Positions 24,206 through 32,467 of a DNA stretch of 39,108 nt are shown here, in pieces. The notes below the pieces were generated by a model that made no database searches, was not told the origin of the DNA, and saw only the letters and a program-made list of their open reading frames with translations. How positions within the stretch are numbered: position 1 is the first letter of the stretch; the number at the start of each line of letters is the position of its first letter. This stretch comes from Pseudomonadota bacterium (GTDB lineage Bacteria; Pseudomonadota; Gammaproteobacteria; Steroidobacterales; Steroidobacteraceae): NCBI GenBank assembly GCA_021779535.1, contig JAJYAM010000006.1, forward strand, positions 30,543-69,650, read 5' to 3'. Both the position numbers and the translations under genes were made by a program.

Positions 24206-24937
24206 TCAGTGCATCCGGATCGAACCGCTGACGGTCACGCTCAGCGTCGCTTGACCGGGCGCAATCGGCAGCGGGGACCCCGGTGCCAACGTTGCCGCGG
24301 CCAGCATCGGATTGACCGGTCGAGGGATCGCACGGTCGCCCTCGAGACCGCCGACGTCGATCGTGCAGAGTCCGAAGCGATGCAAACCGAAATCGCGCGC
24401 GACGCCCGCGGCCTTCGCGCGGAACGAGGCGATCGCCTTTTTCGTCAGCGACCGCTCGACGCGCTCGCGCAGGCGGCTCGAGATCCGGGTCGACGTCGCC
24501 TCGACGTGCAGCGTCGTGGAGAGGCGCCCGGTGAGATCGCCGAGTTCGTTCAAATGCCGGGAGGTCAGGACGATCTCGTCGCGCACCCACCAGCCATCGG
24601 GTACCTGGGCACCGCTCACGAAGCGGTAGTCCCGGATCGTCTGGAATCCGGTGGTCTCGGCGACGATTCCGGGGGTGGCGGCCGCCAACGCGATCGCCGC
24701 TTTCACCGTGCGCGAGACTCGCCGGGTCGCCGCGGCCACGTCCTTCCCGTGCGCGGCATGCTCACTGGCACTGAGCGTGATCGCGGCCTCGTCGGGGATC
24801 ACCGTCTCGCGCGCACTCGCCGCGAGCGTGGCGGTGTTCCCGGTATCGCGATCACAGGGGTGGATTTCGGGGGCGGCGAGCGCCGCGGTGCCGATCAGCG
24901 ACCCAAAGACACCGACAACGAGCCAACGGCGGAACAT
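24206..24937 (-). CDS. SIMPL (DUF541) periplasmic protein
   Basis: 243 residues. An N-terminal signal peptide (FRRWLVVGVFGSLIGTAALAA, cleavage near residue 22) leads to a SIMPL/DUF541 domain, with TLAASARETVIPDEAAITLS at the start, a middle helix rich in Arg and Lys, and a closing strand ATLSVTVSGSI. Relatives such as E. coli YggE are periplasmic proteins linked to oxidative-stress tolerance; the biochemical activity is unclear. The ATG has GGGAGG upstream. It is divergent from the NRAMP-like transporter across a 159-base spacer. Confidence 0.86.
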   Translation of the reverse strand: MFRRWLVVGVFGSLIGTAALAAPEIHPCDRDTGNTATLAASARETVIPDEAAITLSASEHAAHGKDVAAATRRVSRTVKAAIALAAATPGIVAETTGFQTIRDYRFVSGAQVPDGWWVRDEIVLTSRHLNELGDLTGRLSTTLHVEATSTRISSRLRERVERSLTKKAIASFRAKAAGVARDFGLHRFGLCTIDVGGLEGDRAIPRPVNPMLAAATLAPGSPLPIAPGQATLSVTVSGSIRMH

Positions 24938-25010
24938 GCGGCCTCCCCGGCAGTCTGAGCCGCCATTCTCGCCGTGCGGCTCGAGGGCCGCAACCGGCGG
25001 TGCGCCGCGG

Positions 25011-25038
25011 TTGATACCATACCCCTGGAGGGTATAAT
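25011..25038 (+). promoter_or_regulatory. Sigma-70 promoter with internal CsoR-like palindrome
   Basis: TTGATA (25011-25016) and TATAAT (25033-25038) are separated by 16 bases and face the NRAMP-like gene at 25097. Between them, ATACCC (25019-25024) and GGGTAT (25030-25035) form a 6-base inverted repeat around CTGGA that overlaps the -10. ATACCC..GGGTAT resembles operators of CsoR/RcnR/FrmR (DUF156) repressors. No such repressor gene lies in the window. This is the best consensus promoter I can see here. Confidence 0.7.
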
Positions 25039-25096
25039 CGCGGCCGTCGGCCATTTGGGCCGAACGGCGCGTGATCCAGGGCCTCGAGGTGCTTCC

Positions 25097-26365
25097 GTGA
25101 ATTTCTTCGCACGACTGTACTATTGGTTGCGTAAGGCCTGGAAGGCAGTCGCGCTGTATCTCGTGATCGCCGGGCCGGGACTGGTCGTGATGGTCGCCGA
25201 CAACGACGCCGGCGGCATCACGACCTATGCGGCGACCGGCGCCAAATACGGCTATCACCTGATCTGGTTCCTGCTGCTGCTGATCCCCGTCGCGTACTAC
25301 GTCCAGGAAATGACGGTGCGGCTCGGGGCGGTGACCAAGCGCGGCCATGCCGAGGCGATCTTCGACGGGTTCGGCGCCTTCTGGGGATGGTTTTCGCTCC
25401 TCGATCTGATGATCGTGGACTGGTTGACCTTGGTCACCGAGTTCGTCGGGATGACGGCGGCGCTGGCGATCTTCGGGATGCCGCCCTGGGCGACCGTGAT
25501 CGCCGTGATCGTGCTGATGATGGTCATCGTGTTGAACGGGCGCTACTGGACGTTCGAGAAGCTCGCACTGCTGTTTTGCGCCCTGAATCTCGTCTACATC
25601 CCCGGCGCGTTCCTGGTGCATCCGTCGATGAAGGCCGTGCTGCACGACGGCCTGATCCCCAATTTCGCGGGAGGCTTCAACGGGCAGCTGTTCTTCTTCC
25701 TGATGGCGAACATCGGGACCACGATCGCCCCGTGGATGCTCTTCTTCCAGCAAAGCGCCGTCGTCGACAAGGGGATGCAGGAGAAGGACATCCCGTGGGG
25801 GCGGTTCGACACCCTGCTCGGTTCCATCATCACCGTCGTCGTCGCGATCTTCATCGTGGTCGTGACCGGCACGGTTCTTCCCGGCGTCGACATCACCAGT
25901 GCGGCACAAGCGTCCCAGCAACTCATGGGCACGAACCGGTGGGTCGGGACGTTCCTCGCGATCGGCCTGTTCGATGCGGGGCTCCTCGGGGCGATCTGCA
26001 TTTCACTGGCCAGTTCCTGGGCGTTCGGCGAGATCTTCGGCTGGGCCCACTCCCTGAACACCAAGATCCGGGAGGCTCCGTGGTTCTACGCGACGTATCT
26101 GCTGATGCTCGCGACGGCGGGCGCGATCGTCCTGATCCCGAAGGCGCCGCTCGTGCTGATCACGCTGTTCGTGCAGGTGGTGGCGGTCACGCTGCTGCCG
26201 GCGGCTTTGGTCTTCCTGATCCTGCTGTTGAACGACGAGGCGACGATGGGCGAGCGCCGCAACACGCTGGTTCAAAACCTCATCGGCGGAGGTATCGTCG
26301 TGTCGATCATCATCCTGTCCACGCTCTACGGAATCACCGTCCTGTTCCCCGGCTACTTCCAGTAG
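25097..26365 (+). CDS. Atypical NRAMP-family divalent cation transporter
   Basis: 422 residues with about 11 hydrophobic helices, in the SLC11/NRAMP superfamily. In helix 1 the canonical DPGN metal-binding motif is replaced by DNDAGG (D35-G40), with GPGLVVMVA before it. In helix 6 the usual MPH becomes APW (A211-W213, in TTIAPWM). Loss of the metal-binding methionine is a feature described for NRAMP-related magnesium transporters (NRMT), and the next genes include an MgtE-type regulatory domain, so Mg2+ or Mn2+ is a better guess than iron. The start is GTG, chosen for GAGGTG six bases upstream. It follows a promoter/operator described separately. Confidence 0.82.
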   Translation: MNFFARLYYWLRKAWKAVALYLVIAGPGLVVMVADNDAGGITTYAATGAKYGYHLIWFLLLLIPVAYYVQEMTVRLGAVTKRGHAEAIFDGFGAFWGWFSLLDLMIVDWLTLVTEFVGMTAALAIFGMPPWATVIAVIVLMMVIVLNGRYWTFEKLALLFCALNLVYIPGAFLVHPSMKAVLHDGLIPNFAGGFNGQLFFFLMANIGTTIAPWMLFFQQSAVVDKGMQEKDIPWGRFDTLLGSIITVVVAIFIVVVTGTVLPGVDITSAAQASQQLMGTNRWVGTFLAIGLFDAGLLGAICISLASSWAFGEIFGWAHSLNTKIREAPWFYATYLLMLATAGAIVLIPKAPLVLITLFVQVVAVTLLPAALVFLILLLNDEATMGERRNTLVQNLIGGGIVVSIIILSTLYGITVLFPGYFQ

Positions 26366-26378
26366 GCGAGGAGTCTCC

Positions 26379-26555
26379 ATGAACAAGATGCACGCATTGC
26401 TGACGAAAATCCGCGAGATCAACACCCGCTATCGGACACCACGAATCGAGATGTCGAGCGCGGTCCGGGGCTCGCTCCTCGTGCTGAGGTTGTACCTGAT
26501 CGGCCTGGTATTGCTGATGGTCTATGGGTTCGTGCTCATCGTGACCAAGGGATAA
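26379..26555 (+). CDS. Single-span membrane microprotein
   Basis: 58 residues. A basic N-terminal half (NKMHALLTKIREINTRYRTP) is followed by one hydrophobic helix (about 33-54, LLVLRLYLIGLVLLMVYGF) and a short ending VTKG. The ATG has GCGAGGAG seven bases upstream, 13 bases after the NRAMP-like stop, and the stop precedes the next start by four bases. The placement between two metal-transport genes, with good ribosome binding and tight spacing, supports a real gene. It may be an accessory subunit of the NRAMP-like transporter. I recognise no family. Confidence 0.72.
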   Translation: MNKMHALLTKIREINTRYRTPRIEMSSAVRGSLLVLRLYLIGLVLLMVYGFVLIVTKG

Positions 26556-26559
26556 ACCG

Positions 26560-27813
26560 ATGCCGACCATTCTCGAGCACGAGTTCTACCTCAGTGAAAT
26601 CCTGGGACGCAAGGTGTTCGCGCGCAAGCGCGCCGTCGGGCGGGTCGACGATCTGGCGATCGCCGAGAGCGCGCGACTGCCGGAGGTCACGCACGTGGTC
26701 GTCGCGCGTTCGTTCGGATACGCGTCCTTGCTCGTGCCCTGGGAGAAAGTCCTGCTGATATCCAACCACGAAGTGGTGCTCGACCTCCCGGTCGAGGAGC
26801 TGGACCGGTACGAGATCTCCCCGCAGAACAACCAGATCCTGTTGAAGGATCACATCCTCGACAAGAAGATCATCGATCTCGACGATCACGACGTCGAGGT
26901 GGTGTACGACGTCAAGCTGGCGTTCCAGGACCCGAAACTCTACGCCGCCGAGGTGGACTACAGCCATTACCGGGCGCTGCGACGCCTCGGCTTGAGGCGG
27001 CTCGCGAAGCTCCTGACCTCCCGCAATTCGGAGAGCCGGGTGTCGTGGCTGTACGTGCAGCCGCTGCCGGAGAGCCTCGGCAGCTTCCAGGGAAACATCA
27101 AGCTGCGGGTGTCCAAGGATCAGCTGTCCGAGATCCACCCCGTGGATCTCGCCGACATCCTCGAGGAGCTCGAGGGCGGGCAGCGCGTCGCGTTGTTCAA
27201 CGTGCTCGACCGGGAGCACGCGACGGAAACCCTCGAGGAGATGGAGCCGCGGGTGCAGCGCGAACTGGTCCGGGCGATCAACAAGGATCGTGCCGCGGCG
27301 TTGATCAACGAGATGACGCCCGCCCAGGCGGCGGACATCCTCGCGATCCTGCCGGCCGACCAGGCCGATGCGATCCTGAAGCTCCTGGATAGAGAGAAGT
27401 CGGAGAAGGTCGAGCAGATCATCGATCACCACGACGAGCACATCCTCTTGTACGGGTCCTCCGAGCTGATCCGGCTGCCGCCGGAGACGCCGGCCGAGAG
27501 CGTCCTGGCCCGATACCGGGAGCTGGCGAAGGACAAGGAGGTGGTGATGTACGTGTACGTCACGGATGCCGCGGGAACGCTCAAGGGGGTCGTGGACATT
27601 CGCGACATGGTCGCGGCCGAGCCGGGCCAGTCGCTCGGCGACATCATGACGAGCAACGTGATCACGCTGTCGAAGGAGGCGACGCTGCGGGATGCGTCGG
27701 CCATGTTCGCGCGCTACGGCTTCCGCGCGTTGCCGATCGTCGACGAGCGCGACGTGCTGCTGAGTGCGGTGTCGTGGCGGGACGTGCGAAGCACGCGCCC
27801 GAGGCTTCATTGA
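26560..27813 (+). CDS. MgtE N-domain and CBS-domain protein without membrane domain
   Basis: 417 residues. The N-terminal part (about 1-85) resembles a PRC-barrel. The middle (about 200-290) is an MgtE N-domain superhelix (IHPVDLADILEELEG, then LINEMTPAQAADILAILPAD). The end is a pair of CBS motifs (ELAKDKEVVMYVYVTDAAG and DIMTSNVITLSKEATLRDAS). In MgtE these cytosolic domains sense Mg2+ and gate a C-terminal five-helix pore, but that pore is absent here. The protein is therefore soluble and lies in a three-gene unit with the NRAMP-like carrier and the microprotein. The simplest inference is that it senses Mg2+ and regulates the neighbouring transporter. Confidence 0.85.
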   Translation: MPTILEHEFYLSEILGRKVFARKRAVGRVDDLAIAESARLPEVTHVVVARSFGYASLLVPWEKVLLISNHEVVLDLPVEELDRYEISPQNNQILLKDHILDKKIIDLDDHDVEVVYDVKLAFQDPKLYAAEVDYSHYRALRRLGLRRLAKLLTSRNSESRVSWLYVQPLPESLGSFQGNIKLRVSKDQLSEIHPVDLADILEELEGGQRVALFNVLDREHATETLEEMEPRVQRELVRAINKDRAAALINEMTPAQAADILAILPADQADAILKLLDREKSEKVEQIIDHHDEHILLYGSSELIRLPPETPAESVLARYRELAKDKEVVMYVYVTDAAGTLKGVVDIRDMVAAEPGQSLGDIMTSNVITLSKEATLRDASAMFARYGFRALPIVDERDVLLSAVSWRDVRSTRPRLH

Positions 27814-27827
27814 GTGCTAGATTAGGC

Positions 27828-27847
27828 GCTGGACGCCCGGTTCCAGC
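27828..27847 (+). terminator. Weak hairpin after the NRAMP/MgtE-like unit
   Basis: GCTGGA and TCCAGC pair across an 8-base loop in the 66-base spacer, followed by CTTTG rather than a true T run. It may end the metal-transport operon before the DUF202 gene; the support is weak. Confidence 0.3.
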
Positions 27848-27879
27848 CTTTGCCACCGCGTCACCCTGAAGGTCAGGTC

Positions 27880-28272
27880 ATGATCCGAAATTTCTCCGAC
27901 CATGCGGCCAACGAGCGGACCTTTCTCGCGTGGGTGCGCACCGCGATCGCGGTCATGGCCTTCGGCTTCCTGGTCGCGAAGTTCAACCTGTTCCTGAAGA
28001 TCGCCGCGCAGTCGTTCGCGGCGAGCGGGATCCGGCCGCGAGGCGTGCCGGGCAGCGGATTCGGCAACGTCGCGGGGCTCGCGCTGATCGCCGCGGGCAC
28101 GGTCATGGTGCTCGCCGCGACCGCGCGGTTCATGCGGACGGGGCGCGCGATCGACAGCGAACAGCAGCACGTGACCAGCGCCCGGGCGGACCTGCTGCTC
28201 GGGGCGATGATCTCGATACTGGGATTGGCGCTGCTGATCTACCTGTCGGAGACGCTGGCGGTCTCCCTGTAA
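27880..28272 (+). CDS. YidH-like DUF202 inner-membrane protein
   Basis: 130 residues. The cytoplasmic N-terminus has the DUF202 signature [20 protein letters not shown], followed by three membrane helices (about 18-38, 66-86 and 106-126). Relatives include E. coli YidH and YidG, of unknown function, and related domains occur in the eukaryotic VTC complex. The ATG at this position is chosen because GAAGGTCAG precedes it and the conserved domain starts at once; an upstream in-frame ATG would add ten residues. It is followed 15 bases later by the aminotransferase gene. Confidence 0.84.
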   Translation: MIRNFSDHAANERTFLAWVRTAIAVMAFGFLVAKFNLFLKIAAQSFAASGIRPRGVPGSGFGNVAGLALIAAGTVMVLAATARFMRTGRAIDSEQQHVTSARADLLLGAMISILGLALLIYLSETLAVSL

Positions 28273-28287
28273 CGGAAGGACCGGGGG

Positions 28288-29442
28288 ATGCGCAGCGCCT
28301 GTCGGACGCGGTCCAAGCTTCCCGATGTCGGCACCACGATCTTCGCGGTCATCGGCGAGCTCGCCGCGAAATTCGATGCTTTGAATCTGAGCCAGGGCGC
28401 CCCGAATTTCCCGTGTGACGAGTTCCTGGTCGAGCGCGCGGCGCATGCGATGCGCGCGGGTCACAACCAATATGCCCCGATGATCGGGCTCGCGCGGCTG
28501 CGCGAGGCGCTGGCCGCGACGGTGCGGACGCTGTACGGCGCAACGTACGACGCGGAGTCGGAGGTCACCGTGGTGGCGAGCGCGAGCGAGGGCCTGTACG
28601 CGACCATCAGCGCGCTCGTGCACCCGGGCGACGAGGTGATCTATTTCGAGCCCGCGTTCGACAGCTACGCGCCGATCGTGCGGCTGCAGGGCGCGACGGC
28701 GGTCGCGATCGCGCTCAGGCCCGGCGATTTCAAGGTCGATTGGGACGAGGTCGCGGCCGCGATCACGGCGAAGACCCGGATGATCATCGTCAATTCGCCG
28801 CACAACCCGACCGCGACGATACTCGACGCCGCGGACATCGAACGGCTGGTCGCGGTCACGCGGAACACGGACATCGTCATCTTGTCCGACGAGGTCTACG
28901 AGCACGTGGTGTTCGACGGCGCCGTTCACCACGGCATGGCGCGACATCCGGCCCTGCGGGAACGCAGCGTGATCGTGTCGTCGTTCGGCAAGACCTACCA
29001 TGTCACCGGCTGGCGCGTCGGCTATTGCCTCGCCCCCGACGTCCTGACCGCCGAGATCCGCAAGATCCATCAATTCATGACCTTCGCGGCCGACACGCCG
29101 ATGCAATGGGCGTTCGCCGACGCGCTCGCCGATCCCTCGAGCTACCGTTCCTTGTCCGGCTTCTACCAGCACAAGCGCGACCTGCTGGTCGAACGCCTCG
29201 CGGGTGCGCGCCTGGAGTTGCTGCCGAGCCGGGGCACGTTCTTCCTGCTGGCGGGATTCGGGCATCTGAGCCGCGAGTCCGACGGCGAGTTCGCGGCGCG
29301 GCTGATCCGTGAGCGCCGGGTCGCGACGATCCCGCTGTCCGCGTTCTACGCCGACGGGACGGATACCGGCTTCATCCGGCTGAGCTTCGCGAAGGACGAT
29401 GCGACCCTGATCGAGGGCGCGAGGCGTCTTTGCGAGGTCTGA
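28288..29442 (+). CDS. PLP-dependent aminotransferase, methionine aminotransferase type
   Basis: 384 residues, class I/II aminotransferase fold. Key features are LNLSQGAPNFPC near the N-terminus, YAPMIGLARLREAL, VNSPHNPTATIL with the cofactor-binding Asn, LSDEVYEHVVFDG with the Asp that contacts the pyridine nitrogen, and SSFGKTYHVTGWRVGY with PLP-binding K235. The sequence is of the YbdL/kynurenine-aminotransferase-like group, which prefers methionine, histidine, phenylalanine or kynurenine. The exact substrate is uncertain. It shares no obvious pathway with its neighbours. The ATG follows GGAAGGACCGGGGG. Confidence 0.88.
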   Translation: MRSACRTRSKLPDVGTTIFAVIGELAAKFDALNLSQGAPNFPCDEFLVERAAHAMRAGHNQYAPMIGLARLREALAATVRTLYGATYDAESEVTVVASASEGLYATISALVHPGDEVIYFEPAFDSYAPIVRLQGATAVAIALRPGDFKVDWDEVAAAITAKTRMIIVNSPHNPTATILDAADIERLVAVTRNTDIVILSDEVYEHVVFDGAVHHGMARHPALRERSVIVSSFGKTYHVTGWRVGYCLAPDVLTAEIRKIHQFMTFAADTPMQWAFADALADPSSYRSLSGFYQHKRDLLVERLAGARLELLPSRGTFFLLAGFGHLSRESDGEFAARLIRERRVATIPLSAFYADGTDTGFIRLSFAKDDATLIEGARRLCEV

Positions 29443-29488
29443 CGCCGCGCATGGTTTCAGGGAGCGGCTGGTGGTATCGTCCCCGGCG

Positions 29489-29890
29489 ATGCCATTCCTG
29501 AACGCCGCCGCCCAGCGTTGGACCCGCCGCATCCTGCTGGCGATCACGGTCTGCCTGCTCGCCGAGCAATGGGCGTTCGCGGCGCACGTCTGCGCCGGAC
29601 CGGCGTCGATGCCGGGCTGTCCGATGCGCATGCGGAGCCCAAAGCCGGGGCAGGGGCATTTGCCCCGACCGGCGGGCGCAATCGCCTGCGTCGCGCATTG
29701 CGCGGCGCAACCGACGGCACAGCCGCATCCGCCGACGTCGGACGTTCCGCGGCGCTTCGATATCGCGCTGCCGACCGCGCCGGCGATCGCTCCGGCGATG
29801 CGATCGGTGCGCCGGTCGCGCGTGCGCACGGGCGCATCCCGCGCGCCGCCGCATTTTCGCACCCTCCTGTACTGCTCGCTCCTGATCTAG
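29489..29890 (+). CDS. Small secreted Cys/Pro-rich protein before the efflux operon
   Basis: 133 residues. A signal peptide (WTRRILLAITVCLLAEQWAFA) is followed by a proline-, alanine- and arginine-rich mature part with five cysteines and several Met (HVCAG, PGCPMRMR, CVAHCAAQ), ending in a hydrophobic LLYCSLLI. Small exported proteins with such C-terminal tails often precede heavy-metal RND operons, but their role is not defined. The ATG at 29489 is used; an upstream GTG at 29471 is possible. The gene lies 79 bases before the CusC-like gene. Metal binding is an inference from Cys, Met and context. Confidence 0.6.
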   Translation: MPFLNAAAQRWTRRILLAITVCLLAEQWAFAAHVCAGPASMPGCPMRMRSPKPGQGHLPRPAGAIACVAHCAAQPTAQPHPPTSDVPRRFDIALPTAPAIAPAMRSVRRSRVRTGASRAPPHFRTLLYCSLLI

Positions 29891-29969
29891 CGACCGCCGG
29901 CGCTCGTCGCTGCGGCTTCGCACGCGCCTCGGCGCGCGCGATCGGACTGGATCACCGGAGTCATTCGTC

Positions 29970-31244
29970 ATGCGTCCTTGCATCCCGCGTTCGAGTCGAG
30001 GCACTCGATTCCTGTCGCTGTTCCTGTTGCTGTCGCCGGCGATCCGGCTGCATGCGTCGCAGGCCCCGCTCACCCTCGTCGACGCCGTGCAACGGGGGGT
30101 CGCGCGGGCGCCGTTGATCCGGGCGGACCGGGACACGATCGCCGCATCGCGCGCGCGGGCGGATCGGGCCGGCCGGTTGCCGGATCCGTCGATGTCGCTC
30201 GGCATCTCGAACTATCCCGTGACCGCGCCGGACACGCTGCGCTGGGGGGCCGACCCGATGACGATGCGCACGATCGGGATCACCCAGGAGATCCCGTCCG
30301 AGGCGCTGCGAACCGCGGAGCAGCGGCGTGCGGACGCCGGCGTCGACGTCGCGATCGCGACCCGCGCGGTCACGATCGAGCGCACCCAGGAGCGCGTCGC
30401 CGATGCGTGGATCGCGGTGTGGGCGCTGGGCCGGCGCCGCACCGAGCTCATCGAGCTGCGCGCGGAGAGCCGCCTCGCGGTGCAGGTCGCGAAGGCACGC
30501 CTGAAAGGCGGCGATGGCACGGCCACCGACGTGCTCGCGGCCGAAGCCGCCGCGCTCACCCTCGAGAACCGCATCGACGCGGTCGACGCCGCCCGGGAGG
30601 CGGCGCGCGCCGAGCTGCGGCGCTGGGTCGGGTCGGGCGCGAACCGGCTGGCCGCGCCGCCGGATTTCGCGCGGCTTCCGCAAGCGCCCGCCATGCTCGA
30701 AACGCGCATCGACCGCCAGGTGCCGATGGACCTGTGGCGGGCGCGCGAAGGCGCGGCGGCGGCGGCGTTCGCGGAAGCGCGAGCGACGAAGCACCCGGAC
30801 TGGAGCGTCGGGGTCGCCTACGGCAACCGCAGCCCCGGGCGTGCCGACATGGTGTCGCTGCAATTCAGCGTGAGCTTGCCGGTGTTCACCCGCCACCGCC
30901 AGGATCCGGGGATCGACGCGGCGGACGACGACTGGCGTGCCGTGCAGGCTGAGCATCGGGATGCGCGGCGCGCGCAGCGCGCGGCCGTCGCGGCGAGGCT
31001 CGCCGTTTGGCGCGGCTGGACACGGCGGATCGATCGCGATCGCGATCAGTTGCTGCCGCTCGCGCGCGATCGGGCCCGCACGGCGCTCGCCGCCTATCGT
31101 GGCGGCGGCTCGCTGCAGCCCTGGCTCGAGGCGCGTCGCGACGAGATCGCGTCGCGCCTGAGCTACGTCGACGCCCTCGCGGCGCGCGCCGGGCAATGGA
31201 CGGCGCTCGCCTATCTGATGCCGGCGAAGGGAGAACTGCCATGA
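29970..31244 (+). CDS. cusC: CusC/CzcC-like outer-membrane efflux factor
   Basis: 424 residues of the TolC superfamily. An N-terminal signal sequence ([16 protein letters not shown]) lacks an obvious lipobox. Two repeats of coiled-coil and barrel elements follow, with [34 protein letters not shown] and [15 protein letters not shown] in the first and [11 protein letters not shown] with [10 protein letters not shown] in the second. It would form the outer-membrane duct of the tripartite pump. Its stop overlaps the CusB-like start by four bases. The gene symbol is by function; the sequence alone does not separate Cus from Czc for this component. Confidence 0.82.
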   Translation: MRPCIPRSSRGTRFLSLFLLLSPAIRLHASQAPLTLVDAVQRGVARAPLIRADRDTIAASRARADRAGRLPDPSMSLGISNYPVTAPDTLRWGADPMTMRTIGITQEIPSEALRTAEQRRADAGVDVAIATRAVTIERTQERVADAWIAVWALGRRRTELIELRAESRLAVQVAKARLKGGDGTATDVLAAEAAALTLENRIDAVDAAREAARAELRRWVGSGANRLAAPPDFARLPQAPAMLETRIDRQVPMDLWRAREGAAAAAFAEARATKHPDWSVGVAYGNRSPGRADMVSLQFSVSLPVFTRHRQDPGIDAADDDWRAVQAEHRDARRAQRAAVAARLAVWRGWTRRIDRDRDQLLPLARDRARTALAAYRGGGSLQPWLEARRDEIASRLSYVDALAARAGQWTALAYLMPAKGELP

Positions 31245-32467
31245 GACGACCCGCCCTGTCGGCGGCCGCGCTGCTCGCGGCCATCGCGCTCGTTGCGCTC
31301 GGCTACCGGATCGGGCGCCGGGCGGCGCCTCCGGTGGGCCACCCGGTGCCGGCCATGCCGGGCGGGGGTGCGACGCCCGCGCGGCGGATCCTCTACTGGT
31401 ACGACCCGATGGCCCCCGAGCAGCACTTCGCTCATCCGGGGCTCTCGCCGATGGGCATGCAGACGGTCCCGAGATATGCCAGTCGTCCCGCGGGCTCACC
31501 GGGCGTAAGCATCGACCCGCGGATGGTCGCAAATCTCGGGATACGCACCGCGATCGTCGAGCGTCGGGCGTTGTCCGTGCGGGTGCGCGTGCCGGCCAGC
31601 GTGAGCTGGAATCTCGACGATGCGTACACGATCAGTGCGCGTGCGGACGGCATCGTCACGCGGCTCGACGTCCGCGCGCCGTATACGCGCGTCGCCGCCG
31701 GGCAACCGCTCGCGGCACTGCTCGCGCCGGCCTGGGGCGGCGCACTCGCCGAGTATGCGGCGCTGCTGCACAGCCGCTCGTCCGACGCCCGCGCGCTGCG
31801 TGTGGCCGCACGCGAGCGCCTGCGCGTGCTGGGTCTGTCGGATCGCGACATCCGCGACGCGATCCGCGGGCGCGGTCCGGGCTCCGCGGTCGCCGTGCGT
31901 GCGCCCGGGGCCGGCGTGATCGTGACCGTCGATGTGCGGGAGGGGCAGCGCGTCGACGCGGGTCAGACGCTGATGACGCTGAACGGGCTGGGAACGGTCT
32001 GGCTGCTCGCCGCGATCCCGCAGGACGCGATCGGCGGGATCGGTGCCGGCACCCCCGTCGAGGCTCGGGTGGATGCATTTCCAGGCCGGATTTTCCATGG
32101 TTCCGTCGCGGCGCTGCTGCCGGAGGTCGACCCGGTGACCCGGACGCAACGGGCCCGCATCGTGCTCGCGAATCCCGACCGGATGCTCGCACCCGGCATG
32201 TTCGCGACGGTGTCGTTGCGACCGGCGCCGGGACCCGCGCTGCCGCTCGTGCCGACGGGCGCGATCATCGCCACCGGCGCGGCGACACGGGTGATCCTCG
32301 CGACCGGGAACGGCCACTTCGAACCGGTTCCGGTCGTGCCCGGCCGATCGGCCGGCGGTTACACCGAGGTCCTGCGCGGTCTTCGGGGCGGGGAACGCAT
32401 CGTCGTCTCGGGTCAGTTCCTGATCGATTCGGAGGCCAGCCTGTCGGGCGCGCTGGGACGCCTGTGA
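31241..32467 (+). CDS. cusB: CusB-like periplasmic adaptor with heavy-metal-binding domain
   Basis: 408 residues. An N-terminal membrane anchor or uncleaved signal (8-22) is followed by a heavy-metal-binding motif at about 52-77 ([12 protein letters not shown], then GLSPMGM). This is the Cus-type version, with methionines (M57, M71, M73) and no cysteine. The remainder is a membrane-fusion protein: lipoyl/hairpin segment ([19 protein letters not shown]), second barrel half ([17 protein letters not shown]) and beta-barrel/membrane-proximal domains ending FLIDSEASL. It passes Cu(I)/Ag(I) to CusA and links it to CusC. It overlaps both neighbours by four bases. Confidence 0.9.
   Translation: MRRPALSAAALLAAIALVALGYRIGRRAAPPVGHPVPAMPGGGATPARRILYWYDPMAPEQHFAHPGLSPMGMQTVPRYASRPAGSPGVSIDPRMVANLGIRTAIVERRALSVRVRVPASVSWNLDDAYTISARADGIVTRLDVRAPYTRVAAGQPLAALLAPAWGGALAEYAALLHSRSSDARALRVAARERLRVLGLSDRDIRDAIRGRGPGSAVAVRAPGAGVIVTVDVREGQRVDAGQTLMTLNGLGTVWLLAAIPQDAIGGIGAGTPVEARVDAFPGRIFHGSVAALLPEVDPVTRTQRARIVLANPDRMLAPGMFATVSLRPAPGPALPLVPTGAIIATGAATRVILATGNGHFEPVPVVPGRSAGGYTEVLRGLRGGERIVVSGQFLIDSEASLSGALGRL

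Noticed and set aside
31029-31048. Repeated GATCGC tract within cusC as a repeat element
   Set aside because: It encodes ordinary Arg-Asp residues in frame, and CGATCG-like words are common throughout this GC-rich window.
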